Source: Prevotellaceae bacterium (GTDB taxonomy: Bacteria; Bacteroidota; Bacteroidia; Bacteroidales; Bacteroidaceae). From it: DNA of 6,016 bases. Position numbers and translations under genes: made by a program. How positions within the stretch are numbered: the stretch's first letter is position 1; each line of letters starts with the position of its first letter. Positions 1 through 6,016 of this stretch are shown here, piece after piece. The stretch lies in the NCBI GenBank assembly GCA_021204715.1, contig JAJPYW010000070.1, forward strand, positions 1 through 6,016. The letters are read 5' to 3'. The notes below the pieces were generated by a model, which was given only the letters and a program-made list of their open reading frames with translations, ran no database searches and was not told where the DNA came from.

Positions 1-783
1 GTAATGATACGCCCCAAGTTTGTGAAGGCTGTGGTCAAGGATGGGGAGATTGTCAAAGAGTACCCCACAGAGATTATCAACCCAAAGATATGCTCGGACA
101 AGACCTTGACACAAATACGCGAAATACTGCGCAAAGTCGTTTCCGAAGGCTTGGGCAAAGCGGCGGGCAGCAAGCAGTTCACTGTAGCAGGTAAAACCGG
201 TACAGCACAGATATCACAAGGTGCTGCGGGATACAAGTCGGGACGGGTAAATTATTTGGTCAGCTTCTGCGGTTTCTTTCCCGCAGAAGCACCTAAATAC
301 AGTTGCATCGTCTCCATACAAAAGCCGGGGCTTCCTGCATCGGGCGGTTTGATGGCAGGCAGCGTTTTCGGGAAGATTGCCGAGCGGGTCTACGCCAAAG
401 ACCGGCGCTTCGACATCAACAATGCCATTGACAGCACCTCCAACGTGATTCCGCCCGTCAAGACAGGAGAGATGAACGAGACTATGCGGGTACTGAACGC
501 TTTGCATGTCCCGGTAGACAAACAGCTTGAAGCATCCAAACAGGAGAAACAATGGGGACGTACCCAGACCGAGGCTTCCGCGGTTTGTCTGCAAGACCTC
601 TCCATTCCCACAGGCACGGTACCCAACGTAATGGGTATGGGAGCAAAAGATGCCGTCTATCTGTTGGAAAGCAAGGGGTTGAAAGTACGGTTGAAAGGAA
701 CCGGAAGAGTAAGAAGCCAGTCGATAGCAGGTGGAAGCCGTCTCTACAAGGGGCAGACCATCTTGCTGACGATGCGTGATTGA
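1..783 (+). CDS. ftsI: Septal peptidoglycan transpeptidase PBP3 (FtsI), C-terminal part with PASTA domain; 5' end outside window
   Basis: The reading frame is open from base 1 and the stop is TGA at 781-783. The ATG at 4 lies inside the transpeptidase domain and is not the true start. The visible 260 codons hold the end of the penicillin-binding transpeptidase domain, with the KTG motif (KTGTAQ) at 193-210. The SxxK nucleophile and SxN motif must lie upstream. After the domain (to about 400) comes a polar linker (about 430-610). A single PASTA domain follows at about 616-777, beginning TVPNVMGMGAKDAVYLL and ending SQSIAGG...YKGQTILLTM. Known family role: a membrane-anchored, periplasmic D,D-transpeptidase that cross-links septal peptidoglycan together with FtsW and is the target of beta-lactams. 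Its place just before murE, with ftsW in the same run, favours the division-specific class B PBP over the elongation PBP2. The name ftsI is secure by context; 'spoVD-like' would be an alternative label because of the PASTA domain. Confidence 0.95.
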   Translation, partial: VMIRPKFVKAVVKDGEIVKEYPTEIINPKICSDKTLTQIREILRKVVSEGLGKAAGSKQFTVAGKTGTAQISQGAAGYKSGRVNYLVSFCGFFPAEAPKYSCIVSIQKPGLPASGGLMAGSVFGKIAERVYAKDRRFDINNAIDSTSNVIPPVKTGEMNETMRVLNALHVPVDKQLEASKQEKQWGRTQTEASAVCLQDLSIPTGTVPNVMGMGAKDAVYLLESKGLKVRLKGTGRVRSQSIAGGSRLYKGQTILLTMRD

Positions 784-810
784 TTTAACGAGAGTAATAA
801 TATAATAAAA

Positions 811-817
811 GGAAGGG
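811..817 (+). promoter_or_regulatory. Possible purine-rich ribosome binding site for murE
   Basis: GGAAGGG ends 11 bases before the murE ATG, inside the 45-base gap (784-828), which is otherwise AT-rich. It is the closest thing to a Shine-Dalgarno sequence in the window. The other starts have only a weak purine run (mraY) or A-rich sequence (murD, ftsW). Bacteroidetes are known to rely little on Shine-Dalgarno pairing, so its function is uncertain. I see no Bacteroides-type promoter (-7 TAnnTTTG) in this gap. Confidence 0.3.
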
Positions 818-828
818 AAACCTGACGT

Positions 829-2277
829 ATGAAACTGAAGGGATTATTGAAAGCGGTACAGCCGTTGCAGGTCATCGGGAGTGTCGAGACTGAAATTATG
901 GGTGTGGACATCGATTCACGACAAGTGAAACCGGGCCATCTCTTCATGGCCATGTGCGGCACACAAGCCGATGGACACACCTATATCCCGGCGGCGATAG
1001 GAAACGATGCGGTAGCCGTGCTGTGTGAAAAGCTGCCTGAGACAACGGCGGACGGCATAACTTACATCCAAGTGAAAGACAGTGAAGAGGCGGTGGGAAA
1101 AGTAGCGACCGCCTTCTATGGCGACCCCACCTCGAAAATGGAATTGGTAGGCGTGACCGGGACAAACGGCAAGACCACCATCGCCACGCTGCTCTACCAT
1201 ACTTTCCGCTATTTCGGCTATAAGGTGGGATTGATCTCCACCGTATGCAACTATGTGGACGGCAAACCCATCCCTACCGAACACACCACACCCGATCCCA
1301 TCACCTTGAACCGTCTTTTGGGAGAGATGGCCGATGCCGGCTGTAAATACGCATTCATGGAGGTAAGTTCCCATTCCATCGCCCAAAAGCGCATCAGCGG
1401 CCTTCGCTTCGCCGGCGGCATCTTCACCAACCTGACGCGCGACCACTTGGACTACCACAAAACGGTGGAGAATTACTTGAAGGCGAAGAAGAAGTTCTTC
1501 GACGACATGCCCAAGAACGCTTTCAGCTTGGTGAACTTGGACGACAAGAACGGGTTGGTGATGGTCCAGAACACCCGTTCGCATGTCAGCACCTATTCTT
1601 TGAGGAGCTTGAGCGACTTCAAGGGCAAGGTGTTGGAGTCGCATTTCGAGGGGATGTTGCTCGATTTCAACAAACACGAGATAGCGGTGCACTTCATCGG
1701 CAAGTTCAACGCCAGCAACTTGCTGGCCGTGTTTGGAGCCGCCGTCTTGTTGGGGCGCGGCGAAGAAGAGGTGCTTGTGGCCTTGAGCACGTTGCATCCG
1801 GTGGCGGGCCGTTTCGACGCCGTGCGCTCTCCCAAAGGATATACCGCCATCGTGGACTACGCCCACACGCCCGACGCGCTTGTCAACGTGTTGGGCGCCA
1901 TTCATGAGGTGTTGGAAGGAAAAGGGCAGGTCATCACCGTAGTGGGCGCGGGGGGCAACCGCGACAAAGGCAAGCGTCCCATCATGGCCAAGGAGTCGGC
2001 CCGCATGAGCGACCGCCTCATCCTCACTTCCGACAATCCCCGCTTTGAAGAGCCGCAAGCCATCTTGGACGACATGCTGGCTGGTTTGGACAAGACAGAC
2101 TTGCAGAAGACCTTGACCATTGTCGACCGTAGGGAAGCCATCAAGACCGCCTGCATGCTGGCCCGGCCGGGCGACGTAATCCTGTTGGCGGGCAAAGGCC
2201 ATGAAGATTACCAAGAGATAAAAGGCGTGAAGCACCATTTCGACGACAAGGAGGAGTTGAAGGCGGCGATGTCGTGA
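829..2277 (+). CDS. murE: UDP-N-acetylmuramoyl-L-alanyl-D-glutamate--2,6-diaminopimelate ligase (MurE)
   Basis: This 482-residue cytoplasmic Mur ligase, of normal length for the family, adds the third amino acid of the stem peptide to UDP-MurNAc-L-Ala-D-Glu using ATP. The N-terminal UDP-substrate domain covers about residues 1-105 and includes [15 protein letters not shown] at 25-39. The central ATPase domain has the P-loop GTNGKTT at 111-117, the Mg-binding MEVSSH with Glu178, the [10 protein letters not shown] segment at 201-210, and Lys220 at the position carbamylated in E. coli MurE. The C-terminal domain carries HPVAGRFD (323-330), DNPR (402-405) and GKGHEDYQ (455-462). DNPR is the known signature of meso-diaminopimelate-specific MurE, as opposed to the L-lysine type. 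The ATG at 829 gives the expected N-terminus and has a purine-rich run 11 bases upstream. The gene is 45 bases after ftsI and 36 before mraY, so cotranscription is likely. The specificity call rests on the motif alone. Confidence 0.97.
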   Translation: MKLKGLLKAVQPLQVIGSVETEIMGVDIDSRQVKPGHLFMAMCGTQADGHTYIPAAIGNDAVAVLCEKLPETTADGITYIQVKDSEEAVGKVATAFYGDPTSKMELVGVTGTNGKTTIATLLYHTFRYFGYKVGLISTVCNYVDGKPIPTEHTTPDPITLNRLLGEMADAGCKYAFMEVSSHSIAQKRISGLRFAGGIFTNLTRDHLDYHKTVENYLKAKKKFFDDMPKNAFSLVNLDDKNGLVMVQNTRSHVSTYSLRSLSDFKGKVLESHFEGMLLDFNKHEIAVHFIGKFNASNLLAVFGAAVLLGRGEEEVLVALSTLHPVAGRFDAVRSPKGYTAIVDYAHTPDALVNVLGAIHEVLEGKGQVITVVGAGGNRDKGKRPIMAKESARMSDRLILTSDNPRFEEPQAILDDMLAGLDKTDLQKTLTIVDRREAIKTACMLARPGDVILLAGKGHEDYQEIKGVKHHFDDKEELKAAMS

Positions 2278-2313
2278 ACGGTGCTGAAAGATAATCTATA
2301 AGAGAAGCGAATT

Positions 2314-3582
2314 ATGCTGTACTACTTATTCCATTGGCTTGACAAGTATAACTTCCCCGGGGCGGGCATGTTCGGCTACACCTCGTTCCGGGCGTTGATG
2401 GCCGTCATCTTCGCATTGCTCATCTCCACCATCTGGGGCGGCAAGTTCATCCACTTGTTGAAGAAGAAGCAGATTACCGAAACGCAGCGCGACGCCCGCA
2501 TCGATCCCTTCGGCGTGGACAAGGTGGGCGTGCCCAGCATGGGCGGCGTGCTTATCATCTTCTCCATCCTCGTGCCCTGCCTGCTGTTGGGGAGGTTGGA
2601 GAACGTCTACATGATATTGATGCTCGTCACCACCGTGTGGTTGGGGGCGTTGGGCTTCGCCGACGACTACATCAAGATATTCCACCGCAACAAAGAGGGG
2701 CTGCAAGGCAAGTTCAAAATCATCGGCCAAGTGGGGTTGGGACTGATTGTGGGCCTGACGCTCTACCTGAGTCCGCAAGTGGTCATCCGCGAGAACATCG
2801 AGCTGCGCCACCCCGACGGGCAAGTGGAAATCGTGCATGTGGCCAAGGAGATCAAGGCCACGCAGACCACCATTCCCTTCTTCAAGAGCAACAACTTGGA
2901 CTATGCCGACATCACGGCCTTTTGCGGCAAGTATGCCCAGACTGCCGGTTGGATACTCTTCGTCATCGTGACCATATTCGTGGTGACGGCCGTTTCCAAC
3001 GGCGCCAACCTGAACGACGGCATGGACGGCATGGCGGCGGGCAACTCGGCCATCATCGGGGTGACGTTGGGCATATTGGCCTACGTGTCCAGCCACATAG
3101 AGTATGCCGGATACCTGAACATCATGTACGTGCCGGGTTCGGAAGAGTTGGTTATCTTCATCTGTGCCTTCATCGGCGCGCTTATCGGCTTCCTGTGGTA
3201 CAACGCTTACCCGGCGCAAGTGTTCATGGGCGATACCGGCAGCCTGACTATAGGCGGCATCATCGCCGTCTACGCCATCGTCATCCACAAGGAGCTGCTC
3301 ATACCGATACTGTGCGGCATCTTCTTGGTGGAGAGTTTGTCGGTCATCTTACAACGCTTTTATTACAAGGCCGGCAAGCGCAAGGGTGTGAAGCAACGCG
3401 TCTTCAAGCGCGCGCCCCTGCACGACCATTACCGCACGGGCATGAACTTGGTGGAGCCGGGATGCAAGGTCAAGTTCAGCATGCCGGTACAGCTGTTCCA
3501 TGAATCGAAGATAACCGTCCGCTTCTGGATTGTGAGCATCATCTTGGCGGCCATCACCATCATTACCTTGAAAATACGATAA
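2314..3582 (+). CDS. mraY: Phospho-N-acetylmuramoyl-pentapeptide-transferase (MraY)
   Basis: This integral membrane enzyme transfers phospho-MurNAc-pentapeptide from UDP to undecaprenyl phosphate, making lipid I on the cytoplasmic face. About ten hydrophobic segments are visible, roughly at residues 25-45, 75-93, 98-115, 134-152, 211-228, 244-260, 278-297, 308-324, 327-346 and 402-420. Catalytic motifs are the Asp pair in FADDYIK (Asp117-Asp118), NLNDGMDG at 232-239 (Asp235, Asp238) and MGDTGS at 305-310 (Asp307). PSMGG at 74-78 is also typical. At 422 residues it is about 60 longer than E. coli MraY. The extra length falls mainly in a loop near 153-200, between the fourth and fifth hydrophobic segments, and in a stretch near 374-398 before the last one. 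The usual HHH motif reads HDH (370-372). It starts 36 bases after murE with only a weak purine run (AGAGAAG) upstream. Length and loops match what I recall of Bacteroidales homologues. Confidence 0.97.
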   Translation: MLYYLFHWLDKYNFPGAGMFGYTSFRALMAVIFALLISTIWGGKFIHLLKKKQITETQRDARIDPFGVDKVGVPSMGGVLIIFSILVPCLLLGRLENVYMILMLVTTVWLGALGFADDYIKIFHRNKEGLQGKFKIIGQVGLGLIVGLTLYLSPQVVIRENIELRHPDGQVEIVHVAKEIKATQTTIPFFKSNNLDYADITAFCGKYAQTAGWILFVIVTIFVVTAVSNGANLNDGMDGMAAGNSAIIGVTLGILAYVSSHIEYAGYLNIMYVPGSEELVIFICAFIGALIGFLWYNAYPAQVFMGDTGSLTIGGIIAVYAIVIHKELLIPILCGIFLVESLSVILQRFYYKAGKRKGVKQRVFKRAPLHDHYRTGMNLVEPGCKVKFSMPVQLFHESKITVRFWIVSIILAAITIITLKIR

Positions 3583-3594
3583 AAACAAAGCTAT

Positions 3595-4977
3595 ATGCAG
3601 AAAGAGATGGAAAACGACAACAATCTGAAAGAAAGCAGGCAGCCCGGGCGCATCGTCGTGCTGGGAGCCGGTGAAAGCGGTGCGGGTGCGGCCGTGCTCG
3701 CCAAACTGAAAGGATTCGACACGTTCGTTTCCGACGCCTCCACCATCAAAGAGAAGTACAAGGCACAAATGGACAAATACGGTATTGCTTGGGAAGAGGG
3801 ACACCACACCGAGGCGCTTATCCTGAATGCCGGTGAAGTGGTGAAAAGCCCCGGAGTGCCCAATGATGCCCCGCTCGTTTTAAAGCTCAAAGCACTTGGC
3901 ACGCCCATTATTTCCGAGATAGAGTTCGCCGGCCGCTATACCGATGCCAAGATGGTCTGCATTACCGGTTCCAACGGCAAGACCACCACGACTTCGCTCA
4001 TCTACCACATCTTCAAAAGCGCCGGGCTCGATGTGGGGCTCGCCGGGAACATCGGCAGCAGTTTGGCCCTGCAAGTGGCCACCACGCACCACGACTACTA
4101 CGTCATCGAGCTCAGCTCTTTCCAGTTGGACAACATGTATGCGTTCCGTGCCAACATCGCCGTTTTGATGAACATCACCCCCGACCATTTGGACCGCTAT
4201 GACTATTCCATGCAGAACTACGTCGACGCCAAGTTCCGCATCACGCAGAACCAGACATCCGAGGACGCTTTCATCTATTGGAACGATGATCCCGTCATAC
4301 GCCGTGAATTGGCCAAGTACGGGCTCAAGGCGCGCGCTTATCCCTTTGCCGCGGTGAAGAAGGAGGGCGTCATCGCCTACGTGGAAGAGGGCGAGGTGAA
4401 GTTCGACGCCCCCATCGCCTTCAACATGGAGCAGGAGGAGTTGGCCTTGTGCGGCACCCACAACCTGTACAACTCGTTGGCCGCCGGCATCTCGGCCAAG
4501 GTAGCGGGCATTGACAATGCTTACATACGCCGGGCACTCTCCGACTTCAAAGGCGTGGAGCACCGGTTGGAGAAGGTGGCCACCGTGGGCGGCGTGCAGT
4601 TCATCAACGACTCGAAGGCCACCAACGTGAACTCCTGCTGGTATGCCCTGCAAAGCATGACCACCCCCACGGTGCTCATCTTGGGCGGCAAGGACAAGGG
4701 CAACGACTATTCAGAGATAGAGGCGTTGGTGCGCCAGAAGTGCACGGCGTTGGTCTACTTGGGACTGCACAACGAGAAGCTGCACCAGTTCTTCGACGCC
4801 ATGGGATTGCCCGTGGCCGACGTGCGGACAGGCATGAAAGAGGCTGTGGAAGCCGCCTACCGCTTGGCCCGTAAAGGCGACACCGTGTTGCTGAGTCCCT
4901 GCTGCTCCTCGTTCGACTTGTTCCAGAACTACGAGGACCGCGGCGATCAGTTCAAGAAATATGTAAGGGAATTGTAA
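3595..4977 (+). CDS. murD: UDP-N-acetylmuramoylalanine--D-glutamate ligase (MurD)
   Basis: This cytoplasmic Mur ligase adds D-glutamate to UDP-MurNAc-L-Ala, the step before MurE. Domain 1 begins with the nucleotide-fold motif RIVVLGAGESG (residues 19-29) and contains VVKSPGVP (82-89). The ATPase domain has GSNGKTTT (125-132), ELSSFQL with Glu172, NITPDHLDRY (193-202), and Lys213 at the position carbamylated in E. coli MurD. GTHNLYN (287-293) lies near the start of domain 3. Domain 3 has EHRLE (322-326), NDSKATN (338-344), GGKDKG (364-369) and LSPCCSSFD (433-441). The length is 460 residues from the ATG at 3595, which lies 12 bases after the mraY stop. An in-frame ATG at 3607 would remove only four residues and cannot be excluded. 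Either start leaves a polar leader of 14-18 residues before the first strand. There is no Shine-Dalgarno sequence and the upstream bases are A-rich. Identification is secure; the exact start is less so. Confidence 0.96.
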   Translation: MQKEMENDNNLKESRQPGRIVVLGAGESGAGAAVLAKLKGFDTFVSDASTIKEKYKAQMDKYGIAWEEGHHTEALILNAGEVVKSPGVPNDAPLVLKLKALGTPIISEIEFAGRYTDAKMVCITGSNGKTTTTSLIYHIFKSAGLDVGLAGNIGSSLALQVATTHHDYYVIELSSFQLDNMYAFRANIAVLMNITPDHLDRYDYSMQNYVDAKFRITQNQTSEDAFIYWNDDPVIRRELAKYGLKARAYPFAAVKKEGVIAYVEEGEVKFDAPIAFNMEQEELALCGTHNLYNSLAAGISAKVAGIDNAYIRRALSDFKGVEHRLEKVATVGGVQFINDSKATNVNSCWYALQSMTTPTVLILGGKDKGNDYSEIEALVRQKCTALVYLGLHNEKLHQFFDAMGLPVADVRTGMKEAVEAAYRLARKGDTVLLSPCCSSFDLFQNYEDRGDQFKKYVREL

Positions 4978-4988
4978 AACAGCGCAAC

Positions 4989-6016
4989 ATGGATTTGTTG
5001 AAGAGCATATTCAAGGGAGACAAAGTCATCTGGATAATATTCCTGTTCCTTTGCCTTATCTCTTTGGTGGAGGTGTTCAGCGCGTCGAGCACGCTCGTCT
5101 ACAAGAGCGGCGACCACTGGGGGCCCATCACGCAGCACAGCATCTTCTTGATTGTAGGGGCCATTATCGTGGTGATTTGCCATAACATCCCTTACAAGCG
5201 CTTCCTGCTGTTCCCCGTGCTCTTGCTTCCCATATCCTTCGTCTTCCTGCTCATGTTGCTTATGTTCGACCACCTGAACCTCGGGGGCGTGCTCGTCATT
5301 GAGAAGGTGAACGAAGCCGGGCGTTGGATTAGCTTCCTCGGTGTCCAGTTCCAACCGTCCGAGTTCGCGAAGATGGCCATTATCATCTCGACGGCTTTCA
5401 TTCTCTCGAAGGGACAGAACGAAGAGGGAGCCGACCCGAAAGCCTTCAAGCACATCCTGATTATCGCCGGCATCTTCTCTCTCCTGATATTGCCCGAAAA
5501 CTACTCCACCGGCATCCTGCTCTTCGGCACAGTCTACCTGATGATGGTCATCGGCCGGGTATCCACCCGGAAGCTCGTGTTGCTGGGCGGCGGCATCGTG
5601 GCGGCGGTGGTGCTGTTCGTCAGTTTCCTGATGATAACGCCCAACGATACCTTGGAACAGATACCCATGGGACACCGTTTCACCACTGTAAAGCACCGCA
5701 TCAAGGAGTTCAAGAAGGACGAGGCGGTGCCGGCTGCCAAATACGACACCGACAAGAACGGCCAAGTGGCCCATGCCCGTATCGCCATAGCTACCAGCCA
5801 CGTGATAGGAAAAGGCCCCGGCAACTCCGTGCAGCGCGACTTCTTGAGCCAGGCTTTCTCCGACTTCATCTATGCCATCATCATTGAAGAGCTGGGGCTG
5901 GCGGGCGGCGTCTTGGTGGTATTCCTGTATATCTGCCTGCTCATACGTGTGGGGCGCATCGCCAAGAAGTGCGCCCGCACCTTCCCCGCATTCTTGGTGT
6001 TGGGCATCGGGTTGCT
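4989..6016 (+). CDS. ftsW: Septal peptidoglycan polymerase FtsW (SEDS family); 3' end outside window
   Basis: The frame opens at ATG 4989, 11 bases after the murD stop, and stays open to the window edge (342 full codons). It begins MDLLKSIFKGDKVIW and is strongly hydrophobic. SEDS proteins polymerise lipid II into glycan strands at the septum, paired with a class B PBP, here FtsI. Family marks are GRWISFLGVQFQPSEFAK (residues 111-128), PENYSTG (169-175, at the usual PDxGT position), GKGPGNS (274-280), and SDFIYAIIIEELGLAGG (291-307). Asp292 aligns with the catalytic Asp of E. coli FtsW (Asp297). A charged extracytoplasmic stretch (about 228-262) precedes the catalytic loop. From the usual length of the family, roughly 70-100 residues are missing at the C-terminus. 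FtsW is preferred over RodA because the gene sits in the dcw cluster between murD and, by usual order, murG. No Shine-Dalgarno sequence is visible near the start. Confidence 0.94.
   Translation, partial: MDLLKSIFKGDKVIWIIFLFLCLISLVEVFSASSTLVYKSGDHWGPITQHSIFLIVGAIIVVICHNIPYKRFLLFPVLLLPISFVFLLMLLMFDHLNLGGVLVIEKVNEAGRWISFLGVQFQPSEFAKMAIIISTAFILSKGQNEEGADPKAFKHILIIAGIFSLLILPENYSTGILLFGTVYLMMVIGRVSTRKLVLLGGGIVAAVVLFVSFLMITPNDTLEQIPMGHRFTTVKHRIKEFKKDEAVPAAKYDTDKNGQVAHARIAIATSHVIGKGPGNSVQRDFLSQAFSDFIYAIIIEELGLAGGVLVVFLYICLLIRVGRIAKKCARTFPAFLVLGIGL

Noticed and set aside
801..810. TATAATAAAA resembling a sigma-70 -10 box before murE
   Set aside because: The region has no matching -35 element. Bacteroides primary promoters use a different -7 motif (TAnnTTTG), which is not seen here. 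AT-richness of a short intergenic gap explains it.
916..2238. 440-codon open frame on the - strand opposite murE
   Set aside because: It is a full antisense shadow of murE. The translation is rich in His, Gln, Val and Gly with no recognisable domain. Long antisense frames are expected opposite genes with GC-rich third positions.
2326..3288. 320-codon open frame on the - strand opposite mraY
   Set aside because: The translation is highly rich in His, Asp, Val and Gln, as expected for the complement of a membrane protein gene. It shows no motif and no independent start context.
2637..3503. 288-codon open frame on the + strand, shifted relative to mraY
   Set aside because: The translation is dominated by Arg, His and Gln and lies inside mraY, whose own frame is intact. 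It is a frame shadow, not an overlapping gene.
3880..4653. 257-codon open frame on the - strand opposite murD
   Set aside because: It lies wholly inside murD, has no recognisable motif, and murD itself has every expected catalytic motif.
4947..5801. 284-codon open frame on the - strand opposite ftsW
   Set aside because: It is very rich in Glu, His, Asp and Gln, mirrors the hydrophobic ftsW frame, and has no motif. ftsW in this region has clear SEDS family signatures.

Overview
The window is a stretch of a division and cell wall (dcw) cluster, with five genes tightly packed on the + strand: the 3' end of ftsI (PBP3), complete murE, mraY and murD, and the 5' part of ftsW. The protein sequences point to order Bacteroidales, probably a Bacteroides or close relative. 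The evidence for this is the gene order ftsI-murE-mraY-murD-ftsW without murF, an MraY of 422 residues (longer than the usual ~360), weak or absent Shine-Dalgarno sequences, and A-rich sequence before two of the starts. The species cannot be named from the sequence alone.

Layout: 1-783 is the ftsI C-terminus, containing the transpeptidase KTG motif and one C-terminal PASTA domain. A 45-base AT-rich gap precedes murE (829-2277). A 36-base gap leads to mraY (2314-3582), a 12-base gap to murD (3595-4977), and an 11-base gap to ftsW (4989 to the window end). No gene-free interval exceeds 45 bases. I see no terminator, tRNA, mobile element, CRISPR array or long repeat. The short same-strand gaps imply one operon, with promoter and terminator outside the window.

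Function: MurD adds D-Glu and MurE adds the third residue (meso-DAP, judging by the DNPR motif) to UDP-MurNAc-peptide in the cytoplasm. MraY transfers the finished phospho-MurNAc-pentapeptide to undecaprenyl phosphate, giving lipid I. FtsW polymerises lipid II at the septum, and its partner FtsI cross-links the new strands. All catalytic motifs expected in the visible parts are present.

This is a conserved housekeeping region. I found no undescribed system. The points worth a second look are lineage-type variations: two insertions and an HDH motif in MraY, a polar N-terminal extension on MurD, a charged loop and altered catalytic-loop residues in FtsW, a PASTA domain on PBP3, and the absence of murF.
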